A stretch of 20,686 nt of DNA from JACCQS01 sp050999295 (GTDB taxonomy: Bacteria; Actinomycetota; Actinomycetes; Mycobacteriales; Geodermatophilaceae): assembly GCA_050999295.1 (NCBI GenBank), contig JBPCPI010000167.1, positions 1 through 20,686 on the forward strand. Reading direction: 5' to 3'. The notes below the pieces were generated by a model. The model made no database searches, was not told where the DNA came from, and was given only the letters and a program-made list of their open reading frames with translations. The translations under genes and the position numbers were made by a program. Each line of letters begins with the position of its first letter. The first letter of the stretch is position 1. Shown here piece after piece: positions 1 to 7,791 of this stretch.

Positions 1-1262
1 GATCCGACAGTGCCCCGCAGGCCACAGATCCGGCCAGCAACGCTGCCCGCGAGGCAGCGCTGGAGGCGGCCGGCGGCGAGGAGTTGGGCGGCACGGTCTC
101 CATGCTCGGCCTGCTCGGCGGTGAGGAACTCGACGCCTTCCTGTCGGTGCTCAAACCCTTCGAGGAAGCCACCGGCATCGAGGTCCAGTACGAGGGCACC
201 CGCGACTTCGCCGCCGTACTACAGACCCGGGTCGAGGGCGGCAACCCGCCGGATGTGGTCGAGACTCCGGCGATTGGCGAGATGTCCGCATTCGCCGAGG
301 AAGGCACTCTGGTCGACCTGCGAGAGGTTCTTGGGAACGATGTGCTCGATGCCAACTTCTCTCCGAGCCTGATCGAGACCGCATCCGTCGACGGCGAGGT
401 GTTCGGCATCTTCAGCACAGTCAACCTCGGTGGTCTGATCTGGTACGACCCCTCGACCTACGAGGGGCCCACGGACCCGGCGAGTTGGGACGAGTTGCAG
501 GCCTGGGCCGAACAGGCCGCGGGTGACGGCAGCACACCCTGGTGTGTCGCCCTGGAGAGCGGAGCCGCCAGTGGCTGGCCGGCCGCCGACTTCATCGACG
601 AGATCCTGCTTCGTCAGGCCGGGCCGGAGTTCCACAAGCGCTGGTCGGACGGCCTCGAGCCGTGGACCTCGCCCGAGGTCCGCGCAGCCTTCGAGACCTA
701 CGGCGAGACTGTCGCCGAGGGCTTGGTCTACGGCGGCACGACCACCGCACTGAGCACGAACTTCGCCGAGGCCGCCACGCCGATCTACGCCGATCCTCCA
801 GGCTGCTCGATCCTCCAGCAGGCCACGTTCATGGGTGGCATCATCACCGACAGCCTCCCCGACCTGGAGCCTGGTGAGACCCTGGACTTCTTCCCGGTGC
901 CCGACTTCGACCCGGCATTTCCCGGAATTCGATCCATCTCCGGCGAGATCGTCGGCATGATCAATGAGACGGAGCAGTCGGTGGCCCTGGTGAAGTACCT
1001 CGCCTCTCCGGAGGCTGGAACGCTGCTCGCCGGCACAGGTCGGTGGCTGTCCCCGAACCTCAACGTCGAGGACTCGGTGTACGAGGATCCCTTCCTTCGC
1101 CGGGCCAGCGAGGTCCTCGTCGAGGCTGAGGGCACCTACTCGCTCGGAAACTCGCTCATGCCGCAGACCACGGTCGACGCCTTCTGGAAGGCCGGTCTCG
1201 ACTACACCCAGAATCCGGGCGATCTCGACGAGATCCTGGCCACGATCGAGGAGACGAGATGA
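1..1262 (+). CDS. alpha-glucoside ABC transporter substrate-binding protein, 5'-truncated by window edge
   Basis: Extracellular solute-binding protein (family 1 type) of a CUT1 sugar importer. The frame is open to the left edge (first full codon at 3), so the signal peptide and lipobox lie outside the window; a TTG at 84 is internal and is not the start. The visible part begins with an Ala/Glu-rich linker, then a strand of the type GGTVSMLGLLGG that opens the mature fold. Further on come the segment ending NPPDVVE, the hinge-like IFSTVNLGGLIWYDP, and a GWPAADFIDEILLRQAGPE stretch that resembles AglE-type alpha-glucoside binders. Visible length is about 419 residues, close to a full mature protein. 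It is followed by two permease genes and an alpha-glucosidase, which supports an oligosaccharide ligand. The exact sugar cannot be read from the sequence; the AglE-like assignment is inference from overall resemblance. Confidence 0.9.
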   Translation, partial: SDSAPQATDPASNAAREAALEAAGGEELGGTVSMLGLLGGEELDAFLSVLKPFEEATGIEVQYEGTRDFAAVLQTRVEGGNPPDVVETPAIGEMSAFAEEGTLVDLREVLGNDVLDANFSPSLIETASVDGEVFGIFSTVNLGGLIWYDPSTYEGPTDPASWDELQAWAEQAAGDGSTPWCVALESGAASGWPAADFIDEILLRQAGPEFHKRWSDGLEPWTSPEVRAAFETYGETVAEGLVYGGTTTALSTNFAEAATPIYADPPGCSILQQATFMGGIITDSLPDLEPGETLDFFPVPDFDPAFPGIRSISGEIVGMINETEQSVALVKYLASPEAGTLLAGTGRWLSPNLNVEDSVYEDPFLRRASEVLVEAEGTYSLGNSLMPQTTVDAFWKAGLDYTQNPGDLDEILATIEETR

Positions 1263-1270
1263 CTGCTGGC

Positions 1271-1291
1271 TCGAGCCCAGCGCAGGCTCGG
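1271..1291 (+). repeat. intergenic hairpin between binding protein and first permease
   Basis: Seven-base arms TCGAGCC (1271-1277) and GGCTCGG (1285-1291) surround the loop CAGCGCA; six pairs are Watson-Crick and the outer one is G-T. No T-run follows, so it is not a classical terminator. It sits in the only real gap of the operon's transport part. Hairpins here commonly stabilise the upstream binding-protein mRNA or reduce read-through into permease genes; that role is inferred. Confidence 0.4.
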
Positions 1292-1312
1292 GTCGATTAC
1301 TGACAGCCCACC

Positions 1313-2290
1313 ATGATCGCTGACCGCGTAGGACTGATTGCCATCGCAGTCGTCCTGACCCTGGTGGTCGCGGTGGCCTACCTCCGGCTCGGCGACCGAG
1401 GCCTGGCGAAGCTACCCAGCGCCTGGAACCGGCGGCTGATCCCCTGGCTGTTCCTCGGTCCCGCGGCCCTCATCGTGGGACTGGCACTGGTGTTCCCCGG
1501 CATCTCCACGATCATCCTGAGCTTCTTCGACGCCAAGGGCACCCAGTTCATCGGATTCGACAACTACTCCTCGGCCCTCTCAGATCAGGTCACCCTGATC
1601 GCCCTGCGCAACACCGCACTGTGGGTGGCACTGTTGCCCACGCTGGCCGCACTGGTCGGCCTCGTGATCGCGGTTCTGGCCGATCGGGTCACCTATGGCG
1701 GACTGGTGAAGGCGGCCCTGTTCCTGCCCATCGCGGTGTCGGCGGTCGCGGCCGGGGTGATCTGGACCTTCATGTACGACTACCAGCCGCCGGTTGCCGC
1801 GCAGACGGGCACGGTGAATGCGGTGCTCACCGTGCTCACGAACACCGATCCGGTGGCCTGGATCATCGACGAGGCGACGAACAACTACGCACTGATCGCG
1901 GCGACCCTGTGGACCCAGGCGGGCTTCGCCATGGTGATCTTCTCGGCCGCTCTGCGCTCCGTGCCGGACGAGTTGCTGGAGGCGGCTCGGCTGGACGGCG
2001 CCTCGGAGTGGCAGGCCTTCCGGCACATCACCCTGCCGATCCTGGTGCCCACCGTTGTCGTGGTCACCACCACCATCACGGTGATCGCGCTGAAGGCCTT
2101 CGACATCATCTACGTGATGACCAACGGTGCTTACGGCACCGATGTGCTCTCGACTGTGATGTACCGGGAACTGTTCACCGCCAGGGACAGCGGCGGCGCC
2201 GGGGCGATCGCCACGATGCTGATGATCGCCGTGCTGCCGATCATGATCTACAACCTGCGCCAGTTCCGCCGCCAAGGTCACGAGGCCTGA
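1313..2290 (+). CDS. sugar ABC transporter permease, MalF/AglF-like
   Basis: Integral membrane subunit (325 residues) of the CUT1 importer, partner of the next gene. Hydrophobic segments include an extra N-terminal helix (about residues 5-24) and a second one beginning LIPWLFLGPA, an arrangement typical of the longer MalF-like partner. The EAA loop that docks to the ATPase is at about residues 219-240 (DELLEAARLDGAS then a LPIL end). The ATG at 1313 has no strong Shine-Dalgarno sequence. An ATG at 1259, overlapping the previous stop, is in the same frame but runs into TGA at 1301, so 1313 is the first usable ATG. No ATPase gene lies in the operon. Actinobacterial CUT1 importers often share an ATPase (MsiK/UgpC type) encoded elsewhere, which is likely here. 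Confidence 0.92.
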   Translation: MIADRVGLIAIAVVLTLVVAVAYLRLGDRGLAKLPSAWNRRLIPWLFLGPAALIVGLALVFPGISTIILSFFDAKGTQFIGFDNYSSALSDQVTLIALRNTALWVALLPTLAALVGLVIAVLADRVTYGGLVKAALFLPIAVSAVAAGVIWTFMYDYQPPVAAQTGTVNAVLTVLTNTDPVAWIIDEATNNYALIAATLWTQAGFAMVIFSAALRSVPDELLEAARLDGASEWQAFRHITLPILVPTVVVVTTTITVIALKAFDIIYVMTNGAYGTDVLSTVMYRELFTARDSGGAGAIATMLMIAVLPIMIYNLRQFRRQGHEA

Positions 2291-2291
2291 G

Positions 2292-3215
2292 ATGGTGATC
2301 AGCGCGGACGAGATCGCGCCGCCCGCGGTGCAGCCGGAGACCCAGCCCCCGGTGAGACCGGGAAGGCGGGCAATCCGGGCGCCCCGGTTGCGCCGCACGC
2401 CCGTACACGTCGTGGTCATCGTCACCGCCGCGATCTGGCTCATCCCGTTGGTGGGCCTGCTGGTCAGCTCGTTCCGCCCCTCGACCGACGTCCTGTCGAC
2501 GGGCTGGTGGCAGTCCTTCGCCGATCCCGCCAGCTACACACTGGCCAACTACAGCCGGGTGCTCGATCGCGAGGGAATGCTGCTCAGCTTCTTCAACAGC
2601 CTGGCGATCGTCGTGCCGGCCACCCTGCTCGTCGTCGTCGTCAGCTCGGCGGCCGCATACGGGTTGGCGTGCATGCGCTTCCGCTTCCGCCGGGGCGTAC
2701 TGCTCGGAATGGTGGCGTTGCTCATCGTTCCGGTGCAGATCACCTTGGTACCGCTGCTCAAGGTGTTCAACGGCCTGGACCTCACGGGCAGCTTCCTCGG
2801 GCTGTGGCTGGTCCACCTCGGTTACGGGGTTCCCTTCGCGATCTACCTGCTGCACAACTTCTTCGCCGCCATCCCCCGCGAGCTGTTCGAAGCCGCCGAG
2901 ATCGACGGCGCCTCGCACAGTCAGATCTTCTTCGAGATCGTGCTGCCGATCTCCCGCCCGGCGCTGGCCTCACTCGCGATCTTCGAGTTCGTGTGGACCT
3001 GGAACGACTTGCTCACGGCGCTGATCTTCCTTGGCGGCTTCCGCGAGGTGGCCCCGATGACCGTCGCGGTCAGTGGACTGGTGGCCTCGCGTGGAAACGG
3101 CTGGGAGGTACTCACATCTGCAGCCATGTTGTCGATGCTCGTGCCCATGGTCGTTTTCGTCGCCATGCAGAAACACTTCGTCCGCGGAATGTTGGCCGGG
3201 ATCTCGAAGGGATGA
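2292..3215 (+). CDS. sugar ABC transporter permease, MalG/AglG-like
   Basis: Second membrane subunit (307 residues) of the CUT1 importer. It begins one base after the stop of the MalF-like gene, with ATG at 2292. The first about 35 residues are a charged, proline- and arginine-rich cytoplasmic tail, followed by a helix (VVVIVTAAIWLIPLVGLL) and further helices to the C-terminus. The EAA motif is at about residues 197-217 (ELFEAAEIDGAS and then EIVLPIS). The tail MQKHFVRGMLAGISKG is the usual ending of MalG-type permeases. With its partner it forms the translocation pore for the alpha-glucoside delivered by the upstream binding protein. The substrate is inferred from the adjacent alpha-glucosidase and not from the permease itself. 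Confidence 0.93.
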   Translation: MVISADEIAPPAVQPETQPPVRPGRRAIRAPRLRRTPVHVVVIVTAAIWLIPLVGLLVSSFRPSTDVLSTGWWQSFADPASYTLANYSRVLDREGMLLSFFNSLAIVVPATLLVVVVSSAAAYGLACMRFRFRRGVLLGMVALLIVPVQITLVPLLKVFNGLDLTGSFLGLWLVHLGYGVPFAIYLLHNFFAAIPRELFEAAEIDGASHSQIFFEIVLPISRPALASLAIFEFVWTWNDLLTALIFLGGFREVAPMTVAVSGLVASRGNGWEVLTSAAMLSMLVPMVVFVAMQKHFVRGMLAGISKG

Positions 3216-3219
3216 GGCC

Positions 3220-4893
3220 TTGTCAGCGATAGCCCGAGTGCCGGCCCATGAAGGTGCCGAAGGCACCGGCGCCCACTCACCCGCGTGGTGGCATGGGGCG
3301 GTCATCTACGAGAACCACTTGCCGAGTCTGCGCGATGGCAATGGGGACGGCATCGGTGATCTCGAGGGCTTGATCGGCTCGCTCGACTACCTGGCAACGA
3401 CCCTCGGTGTCGACGCTGTGTGGGTCGGTCCCTTCTATCGGACGCCGATGCTCGACCACGGCTTCGATGTCAGTGACCACATGCAGGTGGATCCGCTGTT
3501 CGGCACTCTGGCCAGCTTCGACCGTCTGCTGGCCGAGGCGCACGAACGTGGACTGCGGATCATCGTCGACTACATCCCCAACCACACCTCCGACCAGCAC
3601 CCGTGGTTCCTCGACTCGCGTTCTTCGCCTACCAGCCCCAAGCGCGACTGGTACGTCTGGCGCGACGCCAAGCCGGACGGAGGTCCGCCGAACAACTGGA
3701 CGAGCGAGGCCGGTGGATCGGTGTGGGAGTGGGACGAGCCCACCGGTCAGTTCTACCTGCACTCCCATCTCGTGGAGCAGCCCGATCTGAACTGGCGCAG
3801 CCCCGAACTAGTCGCCGCGATGCTCGACGTCCTGAGGTTCTGGCTCGACCGAGGCGTCGACGGCGTACGCATCGATGTTGCGCACATGCTGATGAAGGAT
3901 CCGCAGTTCCGGGACAACCCGGAGGCGCCGGAGGGCAACGCCAACTCCTACGACCTGCAGCACGCCGACTTCGGCACCCAGTTGCACGTCCACGATCGAC
4001 GCCATACCGACACCCCCGCGGCGCTGGCGCAGATCCGGGCGGTCGTCGATGACTACCCGGGTGCGATCACCATCGCCGAGATCGAGGCCATGCCGTGGGA
4101 GGACTGGGCCGCCTACTACGGGATCGAGTTGACCGGCATGCATCTCCCGTTTCCGTTCCGGTTGTTGGAGACGCCGTGGCGGGCGGACCTGCTCCGGATC
4201 GAACTCGAGGGCCTGTACGCCGCGATGCCGGCCGGAGGGTGGCCGATCATCGCGCTGGGCAATCACGACCGGGTGCGGCTGGCCACCCGGCTGGGGACTT
4301 CGCAGGCCCGGGTCGCCGCCGTCCTGCTGCTCACTTTGGCGGCCACGCCGTGCCTGCTGTATGGCGACGAGCTCGGCCTCACCGATCAGCCCGTACCGCG
4401 CCAGCGCCAGCGCGATTACTTCGCGCGGGCCTCGGGTGGCGTGAGCCGCGACCCGACCCGTACGCCGATGCCGTGGGACAGCAGCCGCAACTTCGGATTC
4501 TCGACCGCCCCCGAGGAGCAGCTGTGGCTGCCGGTGACGGCACGTGGACACGAGGTCAGTGTCGAGGCCCAATTGCAGGACCCGGCATCTCTGCTCAACC
4601 TCTATCGCCGGCTGCTGCACATCCGTTCACTGCACCGCTGCCTGCGGTTCGGCGAGATCGATTTCCTCGGCAACCCGGCAGACCGTGGCACGCTCAGCTA
4701 CGAACGTCGCTGGCGAGACGAGCACGTGGTGGTCGCTCTCAACCTGACCGCAGAGCCCGCCGCGGTCGACCTCGAGGTGACTGGTCGCGTCCTGGTCAGC
4801 ACGACCGGACTCGACGAGCAGTCGCTGGGTCCGTACCTCACCCTCGAGCCGAACCAGGCTGTCGTTCTCGACGTTAGTGGGCAGGCATCTTGA
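3220..4893 (+). CDS. alpha-glucosidase, glycoside hydrolase family 13
   Basis: Cytoplasmic retaining alpha-glucosidase that would release glucose from the imported glycoside. All four GH13 regions are present: DYIPNHTSD (I, from about residue 117), GVRIDVAHM (II, nucleophile Asp219), TIAEIEAM (III, acid/base Glu287) and ALGNHD (IV, stabiliser Asp350). Length is 557 residues, normal for the oligo-1,6-/alpha-glucosidase group, and no signal peptide is present. The frame is open further upstream into the permease gene, but TTG at 3220 follows AAGGGATGAGG at good spacing and lies 4 bases after the permease stop; GTG at 3238 is an alternative. Its stop overlaps the next start. Bond specificity (1,4, 1,6 or a glycosyl-acid) cannot be decided from these motifs. 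Confidence 0.93.
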   Translation: MSAIARVPAHEGAEGTGAHSPAWWHGAVIYENHLPSLRDGNGDGIGDLEGLIGSLDYLATTLGVDAVWVGPFYRTPMLDHGFDVSDHMQVDPLFGTLASFDRLLAEAHERGLRIIVDYIPNHTSDQHPWFLDSRSSPTSPKRDWYVWRDAKPDGGPPNNWTSEAGGSVWEWDEPTGQFYLHSHLVEQPDLNWRSPELVAAMLDVLRFWLDRGVDGVRIDVAHMLMKDPQFRDNPEAPEGNANSYDLQHADFGTQLHVHDRRHTDTPAALAQIRAVVDDYPGAITIAEIEAMPWEDWAAYYGIELTGMHLPFPFRLLETPWRADLLRIELEGLYAAMPAGGWPIIALGNHDRVRLATRLGTSQARVAAVLLLTLAATPCLLYGDELGLTDQPVPRQRQRDYFARASGGVSRDPTRTPMPWDSSRNFGFSTAPEEQLWLPVTARGHEVSVEAQLQDPASLLNLYRRLLHIRSLHRCLRFGEIDFLGNPADRGTLSYERRWRDEHVVVALNLTAEPAAVDLEVTGRVLVSTTGLDEQSLGPYLTLEPNQAVVLDVSGQAS

Positions 4894-6026
4894 AGATCAC
4901 TGACATCCGGGCCGCCGGACTGCGGGGGGCAACGCCCAAGGGGGGGTGGACCCTCGAACTCGGCGCCGACGACATCGTACACACGCTCGTGACCGTGCAC
5001 ACCGACGCCGGCGCGGTGGGCGTGGGCAGCGTTTTCTCCAGTGCCGCGCTCGTGCGGGCCGCCCTGGACGTGCTCGCGCCGATCTGCCTGGGAGCCAATC
5101 CACTCGAGCCGGACCGGGTGAGCCAGCTGCTGCACGAGAACACGTTCTGGCTGGGCCGCGGCGGCGCACTGACCCACGCCATCAGCGGGATCGACATCGC
5201 ACTCTGGGACATTCTCGGCCAGGTCACCGGGCTGCCGGTGGGCTCGCTGCTCGGCGGCCGCTACCGGGACCGGGTTCGCCCGTACGCCTCCGTCCTGATC
5301 GACGACGACCCAGTCCTGGCCGATTCCCTCGGCAAGCTGGTGACGCAGGGTTTCACCGCTTTCAAGATCGGCTGGGGTGGATTCGGCCGTGGCAGTACGG
5401 CCAAGGACGAACGCTGCGTGCGTACCGCCCGTGACGTGGTCGGCCCCGATGCGCTGTTGGCGGTTGACGCCGGCGGCTCGGACGCCTTCTGGCCGCACGG
5501 GCTGGCCTGGGCCGTTCGGACGGCTGACATGCTCGCGGAGTACGACATCGCCTGGTTCGAGGAGGCGCTGCGTCCCGACGATCTCGACGGCCATGTGGCG
5601 CTGCGCCGCCATTCGAAGGTGCCGATCGCCGGGGGTGAGGTGCTGACCCGTCGGCAGGACTTCTTCCGCTTTCTGTCCGCGGGCGCATTCGATGTCGTCC
5701 AGCCCGACACGACCAAGGCAGGCGGGCTGAGCGAGTCGCGGAGGGTGGCCTGGCTCGCCGAGGCGTTCGGTGCGAAGTTCATCCCGCACGGCTGGAACAC
5801 CGGCATCGGCTTAGCGGCCGATCTGCAACTTGCGTCGGCTCTGCCGGGGACCGACCTCGTCGAGTACAAGACCGGTTCCGGGTACATCGACGATCTCGTG
5901 GTCGGCGGCTTCACTCTCGACACGGAAGGCATGCTCGCGGTGCCCGCCGGCCCGGGCCTGGGCGTTCAGCTGGATCTCGACGTGCTCGAGCAGTTCTCCC
6001 CTGGGCATGGCCTGTTCGGTGACTGA
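4890..6026 (+). CDS. enolase-superfamily sugar-acid dehydratase/cycloisomerase (mandelate racemase/muconate lactonizing group)
   Basis: Mg-dependent enolase-fold enzyme (378 residues) expected to remove water from a hexonate, giving a 2-keto-3-deoxy acid, or to cycloisomerise a sugar lactone. Visible active-site elements are Lys159 in FKIGWG, metal ligands Asp193 (AVDAGGSD), Glu224/225 (WFEEAL) and Glu250 (GGEVL), and the candidate acid His300 (IPHGWNTG). The second Lys of a KxK motif is replaced by Gly (Lys-Ile-Gly), so it is not a typical mandelate racemase. The N-terminal capping domain is intact. Start TTG at 4890 overlaps the alpha-glucosidase stop by 4 bases (TTGA), implying translational coupling. 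The following KDG kinase and KDPG aldolase make a gluconate- or galactonate-type dehydratase most likely (inference). D-galactarolactone cycloisomerase-like proteins are an alternative. Confidence 0.85.
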   Translation: MKITDIRAAGLRGATPKGGWTLELGADDIVHTLVTVHTDAGAVGVGSVFSSAALVRAALDVLAPICLGANPLEPDRVSQLLHENTFWLGRGGALTHAISGIDIALWDILGQVTGLPVGSLLGGRYRDRVRPYASVLIDDDPVLADSLGKLVTQGFTAFKIGWGGFGRGSTAKDERCVRTARDVVGPDALLAVDAGGSDAFWPHGLAWAVRTADMLAEYDIAWFEEALRPDDLDGHVALRRHSKVPIAGGEVLTRRQDFFRFLSAGAFDVVQPDTTKAGGLSESRRVAWLAEAFGAKFIPHGWNTGIGLAADLQLASALPGTDLVEYKTGSGYIDDLVVGGFTLDTEGMLAVPAGPGLGVQLDLDVLEQFSPGHGLFGD

Positions 6027-6984
6027 ACTCGACACTACTGAGCTCGACGTCGTCACGTTCGGTGAGTTGCTCGCGGTCGTCGAACCCTTCGATGTCGGGT
6101 CCGACCTCGCCTCCTCCCCGATGCTCCGCAAGTCGATAGGGGGTTCCGAGGTCAATGTCGCCCTCTGCCTGGCGCGGCTGGGCCACCGGGTCGGCTGGGC
6201 GGGAGCGGTGGGCGACGACCCCTTCGGTCGCGAAGGACTGCACACCCTGCGTGGCGCTGGCGTGGACGTGTCGCGGGTCGTCGTCGACCGATCGGCACCC
6301 ACCGGCATGTACTTCAAGGAGGTGCTCCCCCTGGGCGGCCTGCACAACCATCCCTATCGCACCGGTTCAGCGGCCAGCCGGCTGACCCTCCGCGACATCG
6401 ATCTGGGCTACCTCCTCTCCGGCCGCCTGCTGCACCTGACCGGGATCACGGCGGTCATCTCGGCGGCGGGTCACGAACTGATCAGCCACCTCTTGGACTC
6501 CGCGCACCCCAGAGGCGTGCATGTGTCCGTCGATGGGAACGTACGGCGGGGACTGCTGCGCGGTCGCGATGTGCAGCAGGTGCTGGCTCCGCTCGTACAA
6601 CGTGCCGACACGCTGTTCCTGTCCACCTCGGAGGCAATGTCGTTACTCGGTACCGACGATCCGGATCAGCTCAGGAAACAGCTCCCGACTCTTGGGGCCA
6701 CAACGGTCCTGCTGCATGACCGGCATGGAGCCTGGGCCATCACCGCCGATGACATCTGCCAGGTATCCGCCCGGGAGGTTGACGTCGTCGATCCGACCGG
6801 TGCTGGGGACGCGTTTGCCGCCGGTTACCTCTCCGGTTGGCTGGATGGGTCCCCGATGCCCGAGCGTCTTCGACGGGCCGAGCAGTGTGCGGCGTACGCC
6901 GTCGCATCGCGCGGGGACAATCCGGTGTACCTCCCTCGGTCCGTCCGGGGGCCCGCTGGCGAGGAAGAGGGCGACTCGCGGTGA
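6007..6984 (+). CDS. kdgK: 2-dehydro-3-deoxygluconokinase (PfkB/ribokinase family)
   Basis: Cytoplasmic ATP-dependent sugar kinase that should phosphorylate 2-keto-3-deoxygluconate to KDPG. PfkB signature 1 is seen as GGSEVNVALCLARLGHRVG. Signature 2 is DPTGAGDAFAAGYLSGWL, with the catalytic base Asp268 (numbering from ATG 6007). The segment PTGMYFKE and the GSAASRL motif match the sugar-acid binding region of KDG kinases better than that of ribokinase or fructokinase. The start is ATG 6007 (325 residues) or GTG 6019 (321 residues); neither has a clear Shine-Dalgarno sequence, and both overlap the upstream stop (by 20 or 8 bases), so translation is probably coupled. Upstream dehydratase and downstream aldolase place it in the middle of one pathway. 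Specificity for the gluco or galacto epimer is not determined. Confidence 0.9.
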   Translation: MACSVTELDTTELDVVTFGELLAVVEPFDVGSDLASSPMLRKSIGGSEVNVALCLARLGHRVGWAGAVGDDPFGREGLHTLRGAGVDVSRVVVDRSAPTGMYFKEVLPLGGLHNHPYRTGSAASRLTLRDIDLGYLLSGRLLHLTGITAVISAAGHELISHLLDSAHPRGVHVSVDGNVRRGLLRGRDVQQVLAPLVQRADTLFLSTSEAMSLLGTDDPDQLRKQLPTLGATTVLLHDRHGAWAITADDICQVSAREVDVVDPTGAGDAFAAGYLSGWLDGSPMPERLRRAEQCAAYAVASRGDNPVYLPRSVRGPAGEEEGDSR

Positions 6985-7661
6985 CTGCTCCTGATGGACT
7001 GGGGCCGCCGGGTCCCACGACGGTGCTCGCTCGGATCGCCCAGTGTCGACTTGTCGTTGTGATCCGGTCACCCACGAGCGCCGACGCCCTCGACGTGGGC
7101 CGCGTCTTGCTCGCCGCCGGCGTCCAGGTGCTTGAGGTCACGGGCACCACGCCGGACGCCTGCGGGGTGCTGGCCGCGCTGCGTCGGGAGGCGGGCGCGG
7201 AGGTGCTGCTCGGGGTCGGCTCGATCCGCAGCGTCGACGATGCTCGGCGCGCCGATGACGTCGGCGCGGACTTCCTCGTGTCGCCGGGCAGTCCGGGTGC
7301 GCTCATCGAGGCCATGCTCGCCACCGGCCGGCTGGTCCTGCCAGGAGTGTTCACCGCGACAGAGGTGATGCATGCCCGGGCAGTCGGGGCGCGGGCGCTG
7401 AAGCTGTTCCCAGCGCACTTGCTCGGACCGGATGGCTTGCAAGCCCTCCTGGGCCCATTCCCCGGCGTGGCTTTCGTGCCCACCGGCGGGATTGCCCCGG
7501 ATCAGGTTGGTCGGTGGCTGGATGCCGGGGCGCTGGCCGTCGGCGTCGGCGGCGGGCTTGCCCCGCCGACACTTCACGGAGATAGCGCCGCCGCTGCGCT
7601 CACCGCCCGGGTCCAGGAGGTCCTGGACGAGCTCGCAAAGTCGTCAAACACCCAGATCTGA
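6981..7661 (+). CDS. eda: KDPG/KHG-type aldolase (2-dehydro-3-deoxy-phosphogluconate aldolase)
   Basis: Class I Schiff-base aldolase (226 residues) that splits KDPG into pyruvate and glyceraldehyde-3-phosphate, the last step of the operon's route. The Schiff-base lysine is Lys141 in LKLFPAHLLGP and the general acid/base is Glu52 in LEVTGTTPDA; the phosphate-binding PTGGI and a glycine-rich VGVGGGL follow. The position equivalent to Arg49 of the E. coli enzyme (Glu-x-x-x-Arg) is Thr56. GTG at 6981 overlaps the kinase stop by 4 bases (GTGA) and follows GAGGAAGAGG at 6961-6970; upstream in-frame starts lie inside the kinase. It is the last gene of the operon: convergent genes follow. It could also act on phospho-galacto epimers or 4-hydroxy-2-oxoglutarate. 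Confidence 0.9.
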   Translation: MTAPDGLGPPGPTTVLARIAQCRLVVVIRSPTSADALDVGRVLLAAGVQVLEVTGTTPDACGVLAALRREAGAEVLLGVGSIRSVDDARRADDVGADFLVSPGSPGALIEAMLATGRLVLPGVFTATEVMHARAVGARALKLFPAHLLGPDGLQALLGPFPGVAFVPTGGIAPDQVGRWLDAGALAVGVGGGLAPPTLHGDSAAAALTARVQEVLDELAKSSNTQI

Positions 7662-7689
7662 GATCACATGAACTGTCCGGCGAACGGTG

Positions 7690-7711
7690 AAATGACAATG
7701 TTGGGTCATTT
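7690..7711. terminator. inverted repeat between convergent genes, possible bidirectional terminator
   Basis: Perfect 7-base arms AAATGAC (7690-7696) and GTCATTT (7705-7711) flank an 8-base loop. It lies in the 130-bp gap between the aldolase end and the end of the minus-strand DinB-type gene, where a shared terminator is expected. The stem is AT-rich for this genome and has no adjacent T-run, so termination is inferred from position only. The rest of 7662-7791 shows no gene I can support. Confidence 0.35.
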
Positions 7712-7791
7712 GGACGCGCAGTTTGACAACGCTCGTGAACCCGTCCCACGCGGATCCGTCGAGCCACAGGCCAGCAGCAGGATGTTCATGA

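Noticed and set aside
1580..2443. Long minus-strand open frame across the two permease genes
   Set aside because: Product is rich in His, Arg, Gly and Gln with no recognisable motif; it is the expected antisense shadow of GC-rich coding DNA, and the plus strand carries clear permease signatures.
4698..5789. 363-residue minus-strand open frame
   Set aside because: It lies opposite the alpha-glucosidase end and the dehydratase, both with intact catalytic motifs; the antisense product shows no domain.
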